A stretch of 12,279 nucleotides of DNA from Strigomonas culicis (taxonomy: Eukaryota; Euglenozoa; Kinetoplastea; Trypanosomatida; Trypanosomatidae). The notes under the pieces are model-generated. The model worked only from the letters and a program-made list of their open reading frames with translations. It ran no database searches and was not told where the DNA came from. A program made the position numbers and the translations under genes. Below, piece after piece: positions 5,709-12,279 of the stretch. The stretch spans positions 1 to 12,279 of the forward strand of contig AUXH01000573.1 in assembly GCA_000482145.1 (NCBI GenBank), read 5' to 3'. The number at the start of each line of letters is the position of its first letter. Positions within the stretch are counted from its first letter, which is position 1.

Positions 5709-7418
5709 TTACAGCTTGGCGATCTTGCCGAACACCGCCGCCGGCGACGGCGGGGTCTCCGGCATCTTGAGGCCGCACGTGTCCCGCACGATGTGCTGCA
5801 AGATGCCGTAGGTGTACAGCTGCGCGTAGTAGTACCAGTTGATCTCGAGCGGGTCGTAGGGGAAGGCCTTGCGGGAGTACTCGTTGAGACCCTGGTCGAG
5901 GCCCAAACTATTCGCGTTGTCGAAGATCCACTCCGTCACGATGAACGGACGGAACTCGCGGTTCAGCAGATCCGCGCGGCGCACGGCGCGGCCCCACTTG
6001 TCGGCGAGCTGCCGCTGCTTTGCGTCGCCGACCATCGGCAGCGCGACGGCGGCCGCGAAGAGCTTGTACGGCACGTAGCGCAGGGCCCAGTAGCGCAGCT
6101 GGTAGTAGCTCTGCGACTTGGTGAGCGTCACGTCGGTCGGCGCGAGGCCCTTCGCGAGACGCTTGGGGCCGCAGTACGCGCGCAGGCTCTCCAGCAGCCG
6201 GCGCCACGTGGGTCCGTAGCAGCCGGCCGTGCTGCACGCCTGGTAGATGAGCGGGAAGCCGTCCTCGTCCGTCGCCGTCGGCGCGCGCGGCACGGAGCGC
6301 AACTCCGCGCCGGCCGCGGGGGCCTCCGCCGCCGCCGCCGCCGCCGGTACCATCGCGTTGCTCACCTGGCTGCCCTTCTCGCCGACCGGCAGCGCCACCG
6401 ACGCCGGGAGCGGCGCCGGGACGGCCGCCGCCGCCGGCGCGTCGCCGATCGCCGCGCGGCGGTGGTGGCGCGCGTAGTGCTGCTGCGTCTGGAAGAGCGC
6501 CTTGAGGATCGTGTTCACCACGTAGTCGACCGGCACGACGTCGCCGACGCAGTTCTCGTCGCAGACCACCTCGCGCAGCACGCCGAGGGCGGCCGTCAGC
6601 AGGAGCCCGCCGGCGGCCGTCAGCGCGTCCACCCAGCCGGGGAAGGGCTCTACGAGGCTGCAGCCGATGATGGACGGCCGCACGACGACGAGCGGCACGT
6701 CCTGCTTGTACTTGAAGAGCAGCCGCTCGCCGAGGTTCTTGGTGAAGGTGTACGTGTTGATGAAGCCGTGCGACTTGAGCAGCGCCGACCCGACGCGCTC
6801 CACCTCCTTTGGGCTCATGCCGAGGATGCTCTTCACCACCTGCTCCGGGTCGCAGGAGAGGGGGTAGATGCGCTCCTCGTTCACGTTGTCGCGGCCCTGC
6901 CGCGCGTAGTTCACGTAGCAGGTCGACACGTGCACCATCGCCTCGAGGTGGCGCATGCGCTTCGCGAGGCTCAGCACGCGCAGCCCGCCGAGCGTGTTCA
7001 TCTGGATCGCGAGGTCGAGCCGCTCGTTGAAGTTCACCGTCGCCGCGAGGTGCACGACGAAGTTGACCTTCTCGAACAGCATCGCCTGCTGCTCCGCGGG
7101 GAGCCCGAGATCGTCCAGCGTGATGTCGCCGTTCACGGCGCGCACCTTCTTCTTCAGCGCGCCCCACTGGCCGTCGCCGAGCGCCGCCTTCAGTGGGTTG
7201 AAGCACGGCGAGTCGAGCACCTCCATGTCCAGTCGCTCCTGCGCGTTCAGCATCTTCTTGAACCGGCGCGACCGCTTCCCACGCATGAGCACAAAGATGG
7301 TGTCCACGTCGGGGAACTCCTTCAGGATCTTGAAGAGCACCACCTTGCCGACGAAGCCGGTGCAGCCCGTCAGGAAGAGCGAGCGACCGGAGAAGCCGGA
7401 ACGGATGTCAAGAGACAT
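5709..7418 (-). CDS. FAR: Fatty acyl-CoA reductase, probably glycosomal
   Basis: This NADPH-dependent enzyme family reduces long-chain fatty acyl-CoA to fatty alcohol, a precursor for ether lipids. The protein is 569 residues. The N-terminal Rossmann dinucleotide site is TGCTGFVGK at 17-25. The catalytic YxxxK motif is YTFTK at 223-227, preceded by a conserved VHVST stretch near 162-166. The C-terminal region (about 435-550) fits the FAR_C domain. Between them lies an Ala/Pro-rich insert (about 324-383), which makes the protein longer than the usual roughly 500-515 residues. It ends in AKL, a PTS1-type peroxisomal signal, so glycosomal location is inferred. The ATG at 7418 is chosen because it directly precedes the first family-like residues and follows a predicted acceptor at 7446-7449. 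The frame is open for 103 more codons upstream, but those are low-complexity spacer. It is the last - strand gene before the strand switch. Confidence 0.9.
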   Translation of the reverse strand: MSLDIRSGFSGRSLFLTGCTGFVGKVVLFKILKEFPDVDTIFVLMRGKRSRRFKKMLNAQERLDMEVLDSPCFNPLKAALGDGQWGALKKKVRAVNGDITLDDLGLPAEQQAMLFEKVNFVVHLAATVNFNERLDLAIQMNTLGGLRVLSLAKRMRHLEAMVHVSTCYVNYARQGRDNVNEERIYPLSCDPEQVVKSILGMSPKEVERVGSALLKSHGFINTYTFTKNLGERLLFKYKQDVPLVVVRPSIIGCSLVEPFPGWVDALTAAGGLLLTAALGVLREVVCDENCVGDVVPVDYVVNTILKALFQTQQHYARHHRRAAIGDAPAAAAVPAPLPASVALPVGEKGSQVSNAMVPAAAAAAEAPAAGAELRSVPRAPTATDEDGFPLIYQACSTAGCYGPTWRRLLESLRAYCGPKRLAKGLAPTDVTLTKSQSYYQLRYWALRYVPYKLFAAAVALPMVGDAKQRQLADKWGRAVRRADLLNREFRPFIVTEWIFDNANSLGLDQGLNEYSRKAFPYDPLEINWYYYAQLYTYGILQHIVRDTCGLKMPETPPSPAAVFGKIAKL

Positions 7419-8063
7419 GTTGTGCTTTTTTATTGGTATGGTTGTCTCTTTTAAAATGCAATAGAAAAAAGGGGCAAATGAAGAATTAAAAGGAAATAAA
7501 AGTGAAAAAAAACAAAGCTCAATTCGATTGGATTGTGTTTTTGTTTTTGTTTTTTCACTTGGTATGCAGTGCGGCTCTAAGTTTACTTGGATGGACGAGT
7601 GGAACAAACGAACAAGCACACACGTACAGGACAAACCCAAGAAAAAGGAAATGAAAAAAAATCTTCCAAAACACACCTCCTTATGAATATGAAAAGGTAG
7701 ATATGTATTCGAGATGATAAATAACAAAATGACTTATTAATATAACTCGTCTATTTCCACTAAGTGAAATAAGATTAAAACTGATAAGAAACGAAAGAGA
7801 GAGGGGAAGAAAGAAATAGAAGGAAAAAAAAAAGCAAAGAGTACATATTCTCATGAACGCTGCATGAAAAGTGTTACAGTGCCATGTACGGGTGTGTGTG
7901 TGTGTTTTTACAAAGCTTCTTTTTTTTTGTCTATGAACAACTGCTCCGCTGCCGAGAAGCACTCGCTTCATCTCTCATCACTGGTTCCGTATATGATGTT
8001 AAGTTAGGTTATGTATGCAAGGATGTCTATGATGCACTGAAGTGTCCGAGTGCGGCGCTCGCA
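7419..8063 (-). other. Spacer between RFC subunit and acyl-CoA reductase
   Basis: It holds the 3' UTR of the RFC gene and the 5' splice signals of the reductase. The sequence is AT-rich with A and T homopolymers and a short GT run near 7891-7904. A 96-codon - strand frame at 7681-7971 is rich in Phe, Ser and His from homopolymer translation and has no gene-like features. Confidence 0.7.
7446..7520 (-). promoter_or_regulatory. Polypyrimidine tract and acceptor, acyl-CoA reductase
   Basis: On the - strand a T/C-rich tract (about 7520 down to 7455) is followed by AG at 7449-7448 and again at 7447-7446. No ATG occurs between these and 7418, giving a 5' UTR of about 27-29 nt. Confidence 0.6.
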
Positions 8064-9122
8064 TCATGCGGCGGCCGGGTCCGCGACCTCGATAATGCGG
8101 GCCAGCATGCCCGCGAGCTGCAGCGCTGAGCTGACGCCCTCCGCCATCCGCATCGTCGTCTCGCCAATCGCCTTGAGCACCTCGACCTGCTGCAGCTCCG
8201 TGCGGTACAGCTTCACGTTGTGCTGCGCGACGCGGAAGAAGGTCGCCAGCAGGTCCGCCGGCGCGTAGCCGCGGTGCAGCAGACGGCTCATCTCCGCGTG
8301 GGCCTCCGTGATGTTGCGCCGCTGGATCGCGCTGACGAGAATGTTCTCAATCAGCACCGGGTGCGGCTGGTCGCACACCTTGAACACGTTGTCCGCGCTC
8401 ACGAAGCGGTAGCCGACGTAGGTGGCCTGCAGTGTGTTGATCGCGTGCCGCAGGTCGCCCTCCGCCAGGTAAAGGATCGCCTCCAGCCCATCCTCCGTGT
8501 AGGCGTTCTTGGACGGGTCCGCCTCGTCCAGGATGCCCTCCGCCTTCATGATCGACAGCACCTTCGTGATGACGTCCGTGTTGCTGAGCTTCTTGTAGCG
8601 GATGATGGCGCAGCGCGACTGGATGGGCTCGATGATCTTGTTACTCGCGTTGCAGGCGAAGGCGAAGCGGGTGCTGTGGCTGTGCAGCTCCATCGTCCGC
8701 CGCAGCGCCTGCTGCGCGGCGGGCGTCATGCTGTCCGCCTCGTCCAGTATCACGATCTTGTGGAGCCGCCTCGGCGCGGCCGCGCCGCCGTCCGCCGCCG
8801 CCGGCGCAAACGTCTTCTTTGTCTGCGCGAAGAGCTTGATCTTCTCCCGCACCACGTCGAGCCCGCGGTCGTCGCTCGCGTTGAGCTCCAGCACGGCCTC
8901 GCGCAGCGCCTCGCGGCCGCTGCCGCCGCCGCACAGCAGGTCGTTCGCGAGGCACAGCATGCTCGTCGTCTTGCCGGTGCCGGGCGGCCCCGCGAGCAGC
9001 AGGTTCGGCAGGTTGCCCTCCGCGGCCAGCAGCATGAGCTTGCCGACCGCGTCGCTGTTGCCGACCAGCTCGGCGAGGGTCGTCGGACGGTACTTCTCCA
9101 CCCACGGAACAGCTGCCGCCAT
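8064..9122 (-). CDS. RFC2: Replication factor C small subunit, RFC2 type
   Basis: This is an AAA+ subunit of the nuclear clamp loader that loads PCNA at primer-template junctions. The protein has 352 residues, close to the roughly 350 of human RFC2. The N-terminus has the RFC signature PWVEKYRP (6-13). Walker A is GPPGTGKT (45-52). Walker B is IVILDEAD (123-130). Sensor 1 lies around CNASNK (157-162). The SRC motif with the arginine finger is at 169-171. A C-terminal helical collar domain follows. The LVGN and GNLPNLLLAGPPGTGKT wording fits human RFC2/yeast Rfc4 better than the other small subunits. An Ala/Gly-rich insert (about 107-117) precedes Walker B. The ATG at 9122 begins just before the conserved N-terminus. 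The frame continues upstream into a CT repeat and spacer, which I treat as noncoding. The subunit assignment is by motif recognition. Confidence 0.93.
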   Translation of the reverse strand: MAAAVPWVEKYRPTTLAELVGNSDAVGKLMLLAAEGNLPNLLLAGPPGTGKTTSMLCLANDLLCGGGSGREALREAVLELNASDDRGLDVVREKIKLFAQTKKTFAPAAADGGAAAPRRLHKIVILDEADSMTPAAQQALRRTMELHSHSTRFAFACNASNKIIEPIQSRCAIIRYKKLSNTDVITKVLSIMKAEGILDEADPSKNAYTEDGLEAILYLAEGDLRHAINTLQATYVGYRFVSADNVFKVCDQPHPVLIENILVSAIQRRNITEAHAEMSRLLHRGYAPADLLATFFRVAQHNVKLYRTELQQVEVLKAIGETTMRMAEGVSSALQLAGMLARIIEVADPAAA

Positions 9123-9133
9123 CAGTGCAGGGC

Positions 9134-9156
9134 GAGAGAGAGAGAGAGAGAGAGAG
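9134..9156. repeat. (GA)n microsatellite in the RFC 5' UTR
   Basis: There is an uninterrupted GA run on the + strand, CT on the RFC sense strand, ending about 12 bp before the RFC ATG. No AG acceptor lies between this tract and the ATG, so it probably sits inside the 5' UTR and is not the functional splice tract. Confidence 0.9.
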
Positions 9157-9199
9157 CTACTAAATAACGAAACTACAAACGGACCACGGCCCGCAGAAG

Positions 9200-9240
9200 C
9201 TAAACACGATGGTGGTGAGAGGAAGGGAGGGAGGGGGGTA
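9200..9240 (-). promoter_or_regulatory. Polypyrimidine tract and acceptor, RFC subunit
   Basis: On the - strand a C/T-rich tract (about 9240 down to 9215) is followed by TTTAG with AG at 9201-9200. No ATG occurs before 9122, giving a 5' UTR of about 77 nt that includes the CT repeat. A second tract with an AG lies further upstream near 9300-9335. Confidence 0.55.
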
Positions 9241-9838
9241 ATGGGGTGTATCGTGCGTATTTGCGGTGCGGCTCGTACCTTGAACTCTCGTATGTGGCTT
9301 TTGGAGGAGGGGAAAAGAGAGGTGAAGGAGGTGATGAATGAAGACGAGGTCACACAGTAACATGTAGATAAAAAGCCGAAACAAAAGGGAAAGGAGAAAC
9401 GAAAATACGTATGACTGTGTTATTACTATTTCTTCTTTTTCTTTTTGAAGCTGTAAAAACACCAATTGTAAAGGAGGTATCCGAACATCAAACCCACCCG
9501 GTATGTAGATATCCGAATTATACACATAAGTTCAATACGTAGATACACGCAGCAAAAGAGAACAAACACGAAAAAAAAGTATACATTTAATATTTAAAAA
9601 AAAAAAACTGTTGTTGTTGTTGTTGTTGTTTTCTTTTTCTTGGGGGGTTCGTTTGCTTTTGTTATTATTGTGCTGAAGATCACCACAATGTATAAATACA
9701 AATATTGAATGTGAATTTGCCTTCTTTATTGGGGTTGCGTATCGGTTGCCAACTTCACACCCCTCCCCTTCCAAAAAAAAAAACGGAACGTGTGCAAATA
9801 AAAGCAACATATGCACAGATATAGCTCTATCTAATTAT

Positions 9839-10522
9839 CTACCAAGACGCACACGCAAACAGACCTAAGAAGGACAGCGTAACGGACAGCGCGGACGAGA
9901 CGACGAGGAGAGCGAAGCCGCGGTCGAGTGTCCACCCCGCGCTCTTCATGGCGCCGGCGCCGCACCACCCGTTAAGGAACAAGTGCAGCTGAAGGCCATA
10001 CGCCACGGCGGCTGCCGCCGCGGCGAAGAACGCGTAGAGGCCGAGGGGGTACTTCACGACCGGCTGCACACAGAACATGAAGATGGCGAGGATCGCGTTG
10101 GCGCCGGCGAGGGCGCAGGACACGGCGGCGGTGCCCGCCATCGCCTGGGCCAGCAGCTGGCCTTCACTGCAGTTGAAGTAGCCCGTGCGCAGCTCGAGCT
10201 GGATCGACGCCGAGAGGTCCAGCTCGGGGGTCGCGTTCGCGCTGGTCGCGGTGGACACCGGATAGCGCAGCGTGGCGTACCACAGGCCCATCTGCGACCC
10301 GTTGAAGGGAATGGTCGACAGCCGCAGGTACTCGTAGGAGTCCGAGGAGTCCGTCGTGACGTCCGTGCTGCCGCCCACCGCCGCGTCCAGCTGGGCAAAC
10401 TGCTGCACAAGCGCGCTGTCCAGGTAGCGGAGGAAGGGCTGGGTGGTGCTCGCGATCGCACATGCGAGGGCGGCCAGCGCGCAGAGCAGGGCCGCGATGC
10501 GGACGCCGAGGACAGAAACCAT
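9839..10522 (-). CDS. Four-span membrane protein, possibly amastin/claudin-like
   Basis: A 227-residue membrane protein of uncertain family. Hydrophobic segments lie at about 6-27, 124-151, 157-182 and 202-224. The first could be a signal peptide or signal anchor. Between the first and second segments is a loop of about 95 polar residues with three N-glycosylation sequons (N74, N96, N117), so it is probably lumenal or extracellular. A second, shorter loop of about 20 residues follows segment three. One long ectodomain plus four membrane spans matches the topology of amastins and claudin/PMP22-type proteins. The classical amastin Cys-Trp-Gly-Cys signature is not present, although a GLW lies at 79-81, so the family call is weak. 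The gene sits between RFC and succinate dehydrogenase genes with no evident functional link. ATG 10522 begins directly ahead of the first hydrophobic segment. Confidence 0.82.
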   Translation of the reverse strand: MVSVLGVRIAALLCALAALACAIASTTQPFLRYLDSALVQQFAQLDAAVGGSTDVTTDSSDSYEYLRLSTIPFNGSQMGLWYATLRYPVSTATSANATPELDLSASIQLELRTGYFNCSEGQLLAQAMAGTAAVSCALAGANAILAIFMFCVQPVVKYPLGLYAFFAAAAAAVAYGLQLHLFLNGWCGAGAMKSAGWTLDRGFALLVVSSALSVTLSFLGLFACASW

Positions 10523-10650
10523 CTAAGAGGAAGTACGCAAAAAAGAAAACGAAAAAAAAAACGAAGAATCGAAATGGTATTCTTGATTTCTATAAACATA
10601 AGCGAGTAAGTGAAAAAACAAAGGAGACAAAGGAGGGAGAGGGGGGTCAT
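10523..10650 (-). promoter_or_regulatory. Two nested pyrimidine tracts and acceptors, tetraspan gene
   Basis: On the - strand an outer tract (about 10648-10612) is followed by AG at 10591-10590 and 10583-10582. An inner T/C tract (about 10560-10526) ends in TTAG at 10524-10523, immediately against the ATG at 10522. Outer use gives a 5' UTR of about 60-67 nt; inner use leaves no genomic 5' UTR. Confidence 0.5.
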
Positions 10651-11338
10651 AATATGAAGAACAACTATACTTCAGCTAGGACTTCATTATTTACCATGAG
10701 CATTATTGTCGTTATATAAAGCTTAAAAAAAAAAAACTGAAGTGTAACTGTGTCGTTGTTAAGTGACACGCATGTAGTCATAAAACTGTTTTGTAAATGT
10801 TCAGCATATTCTTCTTTCATTTTTTTTTTAATTATATCATCGTATTGTTCTTCTTGTTTCTTTTTTCGTTTTAGATTACTTCTGTAAACAATATAATAAA
10901 AGAGAAAAAGGAAAAAAAGAAATGCCACTTCGATATATATATCATATATATATAATGCACCCTATACGTAAACCTATACCTTTTACGAAGCTAAGAAAAA
11001 AAAAAAGTAATAATAGAATTTGTTTTAAAGAGAGAGAGAATATACTAAGAAAAAAAAAGTGTGCTAAGTTCTTTTAAGTTAATATAATTTGTTTTTAATT
11101 CTTTTTTTTTATATATGCATAATTCTTTTTTTTATTTTTCACTTTTCAGAAGACTCTCCTCCATTTGTTTGTTCCTTTTGGTGCTTGTCTGAGCACTCCA
11201 GGGAAGAGAGAATGTGAGAGAGCTGCTATACGGCCGTACGTACACAAGGAGAGATGAACATCGAGCGAGTGAGACGAACATACATACATACATACATATA
11301 TGTATTGTTTTTTTGTTTTTTTTTTGTTTGTCTCCCAC
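10651..11338 (-). other. AT-rich spacer downstream of succinate dehydrogenase
   Basis: I see no gene. It should hold the 3' UTR of succinate dehydrogenase. It contains an AT palindrome near 10932-10956, many A/T homopolymers, and a CATA tetranucleotide run near 11279-11298. The short - strand frames here are low-complexity. Confidence 0.7.
11279..11298. repeat. (CATA)n microsatellite
   Basis: About five CATA units lie in tandem in the 3' flank of the succinate dehydrogenase gene, seen directly. Confidence 0.85.
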
Positions 11339-12279
11339 TTAGTACACACGCTTCGCGGGCGGGATGGGCTCGAGCTCGCTGGTGAGCATCTCCGAGTGCA
11401 CGGCGCGGTAGGCGAGGCGGATCTTGCCCTCCTTGTCGTCTAAGTACGCGAGTGTGTGCTTCATCCAGTTGTGGTCATCGCGCTCCGGGTAGTCGTCACG
11501 CGCGTGCGCGCCGCGGCTCTCCTTGCGGACAACGCCGCTGCTGATGGTCATCATGGCGTTCGTCAGCAGGTTGCGCAGCTCGAGCGCCTCGATGAGGTTC
11601 GTGTTGAACACAGGCGACTTGTCGTCCACGTAGGCGTGGCTGAAGTCGCGGTAGCACTCCTCGATGATGCCCTTGCCCTTCGCCATGCTCTCCTCCGTGC
11701 GGAACACCGCGGCGTAGAGCGCCATCGTCTCCTTCATGCGCTCGCGGATGCGGGCGATGGGGATGTCACCCGTGTTCATGAGAATGCGGTCGAGGTCCGC
11801 GATGGAGGCCTCGCCGGCGTCCGCGCGCAGCTCCGGCTGCTTGCGGCCCTCCTTGGTGAGGTTGAAGATCACCGTGTTCGCGCAGCTCTTGCCGAAGACG
11901 ACGATGTCCAGCAGCGAGTTCGCGCCGAGGCGGTTCGCCCCGTGCACGGACGCACACGCGCACTCGCCGGCGGCGAGCAGCCCCGGCACGATCGCGTCGT
12001 CGTTGCCGTTGCGAGGGCTGACCACCTCGCCGGTCCAGAGGGTCGGGATGCCGCCCATGGAGTAGTGCACGGTGGGCACGATGGGGATGGGCTCCTTCGT
12101 GACGTCGACGCCGGCAAAGATGTGGGCGCTCTCGGAGATGCCGGGCAGCTTCTTGTGGAGCAGCGCCGGCTCCAGGTGGTGCAGCTGCAGCATGACGTGG
12201 TCCTTCTTGGGCCCGCACCCGCGGCCGGCGAGGATCTCCATCGTGATGGCGCGCGACACGACGTCGCGACTGGCGAGGT
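11339..12279 (-). CDS. SDHA: Succinate dehydrogenase flavoprotein subunit, C-terminal part
   Basis: This is the FAD-bearing catalytic subunit of mitochondrial complex II, which oxidises succinate to fumarate. The gene runs off the right edge. Twelve-plus residues before the first start-like codon (a GTG at 12259) are coding and read [12 protein letters not shown], so that codon is not a start. About 312 residues are present, roughly half of the usual 600 or so. Diagnostic motifs are SRAITMEI with the active-site Arg region, [34 protein letters not shown] with the conserved His, and [13 protein letters not shown] with the conserved substrate Arg and FAD contacts. The Fum_red/SDH C-terminal helical domain follows, and the protein ends PPAKRVY, which resembles the PPAIRSY end of the human protein, so the C-terminus looks complete. 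The N-terminal FAD domain with the covalent His and the mitochondrial presequence lie outside the window. Confidence 0.96.
   Translation of the reverse strand, partial: LASRDVVSRAITMEILAGRGCGPKKDHVMLQLHHLEPALLHKKLPGISESAHIFAGVDVTKEPIPIVPTVHYSMGGIPTLWTGEVVSPRNGNDDAIVPGLLAAGECACASVHGANRLGANSLLDIVVFGKSCANTVIFNLTKEGRKQPELRADAGEASIADLDRILMNTGDIPIARIRERMKETMALYAAVFRTEESMAKGKGIIEECYRDFSHAYVDDKSPVFNTNLIEALELRNLLTNAMMTISSGVVRKESRGAHARDDYPERDDHNWMKHTLAYLDDKEGKIRLAYRAVHSEMLTSELEPIPPAKRVY

Larger units (their letters stand above)
9123..9838 (-). other. Spacer between tetraspan gene and RFC subunit
   Basis: I see no gene. It contains the RFC 5' UTR and splice signals, a G-rich run (about 9221-9246), a TTG repeat near 9608-9630, and several A homopolymers. 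The - strand frames at 9160-9525 and 9532-9816 have homopolymer-derived compositions and no recognisable domain. Confidence 0.7.

Noticed and set aside
5535..7464. Long + strand open frame (about 639 codons) opposite the acyl-CoA reductase, plus a smaller + strand frame ending near 7464.
   Set aside because: They are antisense to a clear reductase, their composition is Arg/Val/His-rich as expected from GC-rich codons read on the other strand, and they show no domains.
7419..7727. N-terminal extension of the acyl-CoA reductase up to 7727.
   Set aside because: The extra 103 codons translate AT-rich spacer and the pyrimidine tract; the Rossmann fold begins right after ATG 7418, and the predicted splice acceptor lies inside the extension.
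7681..7971. - strand 96-codon frame between RFC and the reductase.
   Set aside because: It is Phe/Ser/His-rich sequence from homopolymers in a spacer and looks like chance.
9123..9353. N-terminal extension of the RFC subunit up to 9353.
   Set aside because: It reads Ser/Leu/Pro repeats from the CT microsatellite and pyrimidine tracts. RFC2 homologues begin close to the PWVEKYRP motif, matching ATG 9122.
8220..9360. + strand frames opposite the RFC subunit.
   Set aside because: They are shadows of a gene with all RFC motifs in the - strand frame; translations are low in hydrophobics and Arg/Ala-rich.
1..12279. Transposable elements, including SLACS/ingi-type retroelements.
   Set aside because: No reverse transcriptase or transposase motifs, long direct repeats or poly(A)-ended element structure are visible on either strand.

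Overview
The window looks like nuclear DNA of a trypanosomatid (kinetoplastid) flagellate. The genes are intronless and packed into two directional arrays. Each ATG follows a polypyrimidine tract and an AG that fit spliced-leader trans-splicing. The AT-rich, microsatellite-filled spacers contrast with GC-rich coding sequence. A U6 snRNA gene sits head-to-head with a tRNA gene about 96 bp away, which is the known kinetoplastid Pol III arrangement. The genus cannot be fixed from the sequence alone.

Left arm (about 1-4535, + strand): an AT-rich spacer, then three tandem paralogous genes (489-1568, 2272-3324, 3603-4535). Each encodes an N-terminal helical or coiled-coil segment followed by two or three ZZ-type zinc fingers. 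Genes 1 and 2 share blocks of about 94% nucleotide identity in the finger region, while their N-termini are unrelated by eye. Gene 3 is more diverged and lacks the first finger.

Centre (about 4536-5708): a convergent strand-switch region with a Pol III cluster. It holds tRNA-Leu(UAA) and tRNA-Gln(CUG) on the - strand, then a U6 snRNA on the + strand, divergent from tRNA-Gln. A G-rich hairpin/quadruplex motif lies between the two tRNA genes, and a small hairpin plus T8 run lies just upstream of U6.

Right arm (about 5709-12279, - strand): transcription would run from the right edge leftward. In transcription order the genes are the C-terminal half of succinate dehydrogenase flavoprotein (complex II, mitochondrial), a four-span membrane protein (possibly amastin/claudin-like), a replication factor C small subunit of the RFC2 type (clamp loader, nuclear), and a fatty acyl-CoA reductase ending in a PTS1-like AKL (probably glycosomal, ether-lipid precursor synthesis). 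These are functionally unrelated genes that share one polycistron, as is normal for trypanosomatids.

The two Pol II arrays converge on the Pol III cluster. The least explained content is the tandem coiled-coil/ZZ family and the variant ACAGAGA box of the U6 gene.
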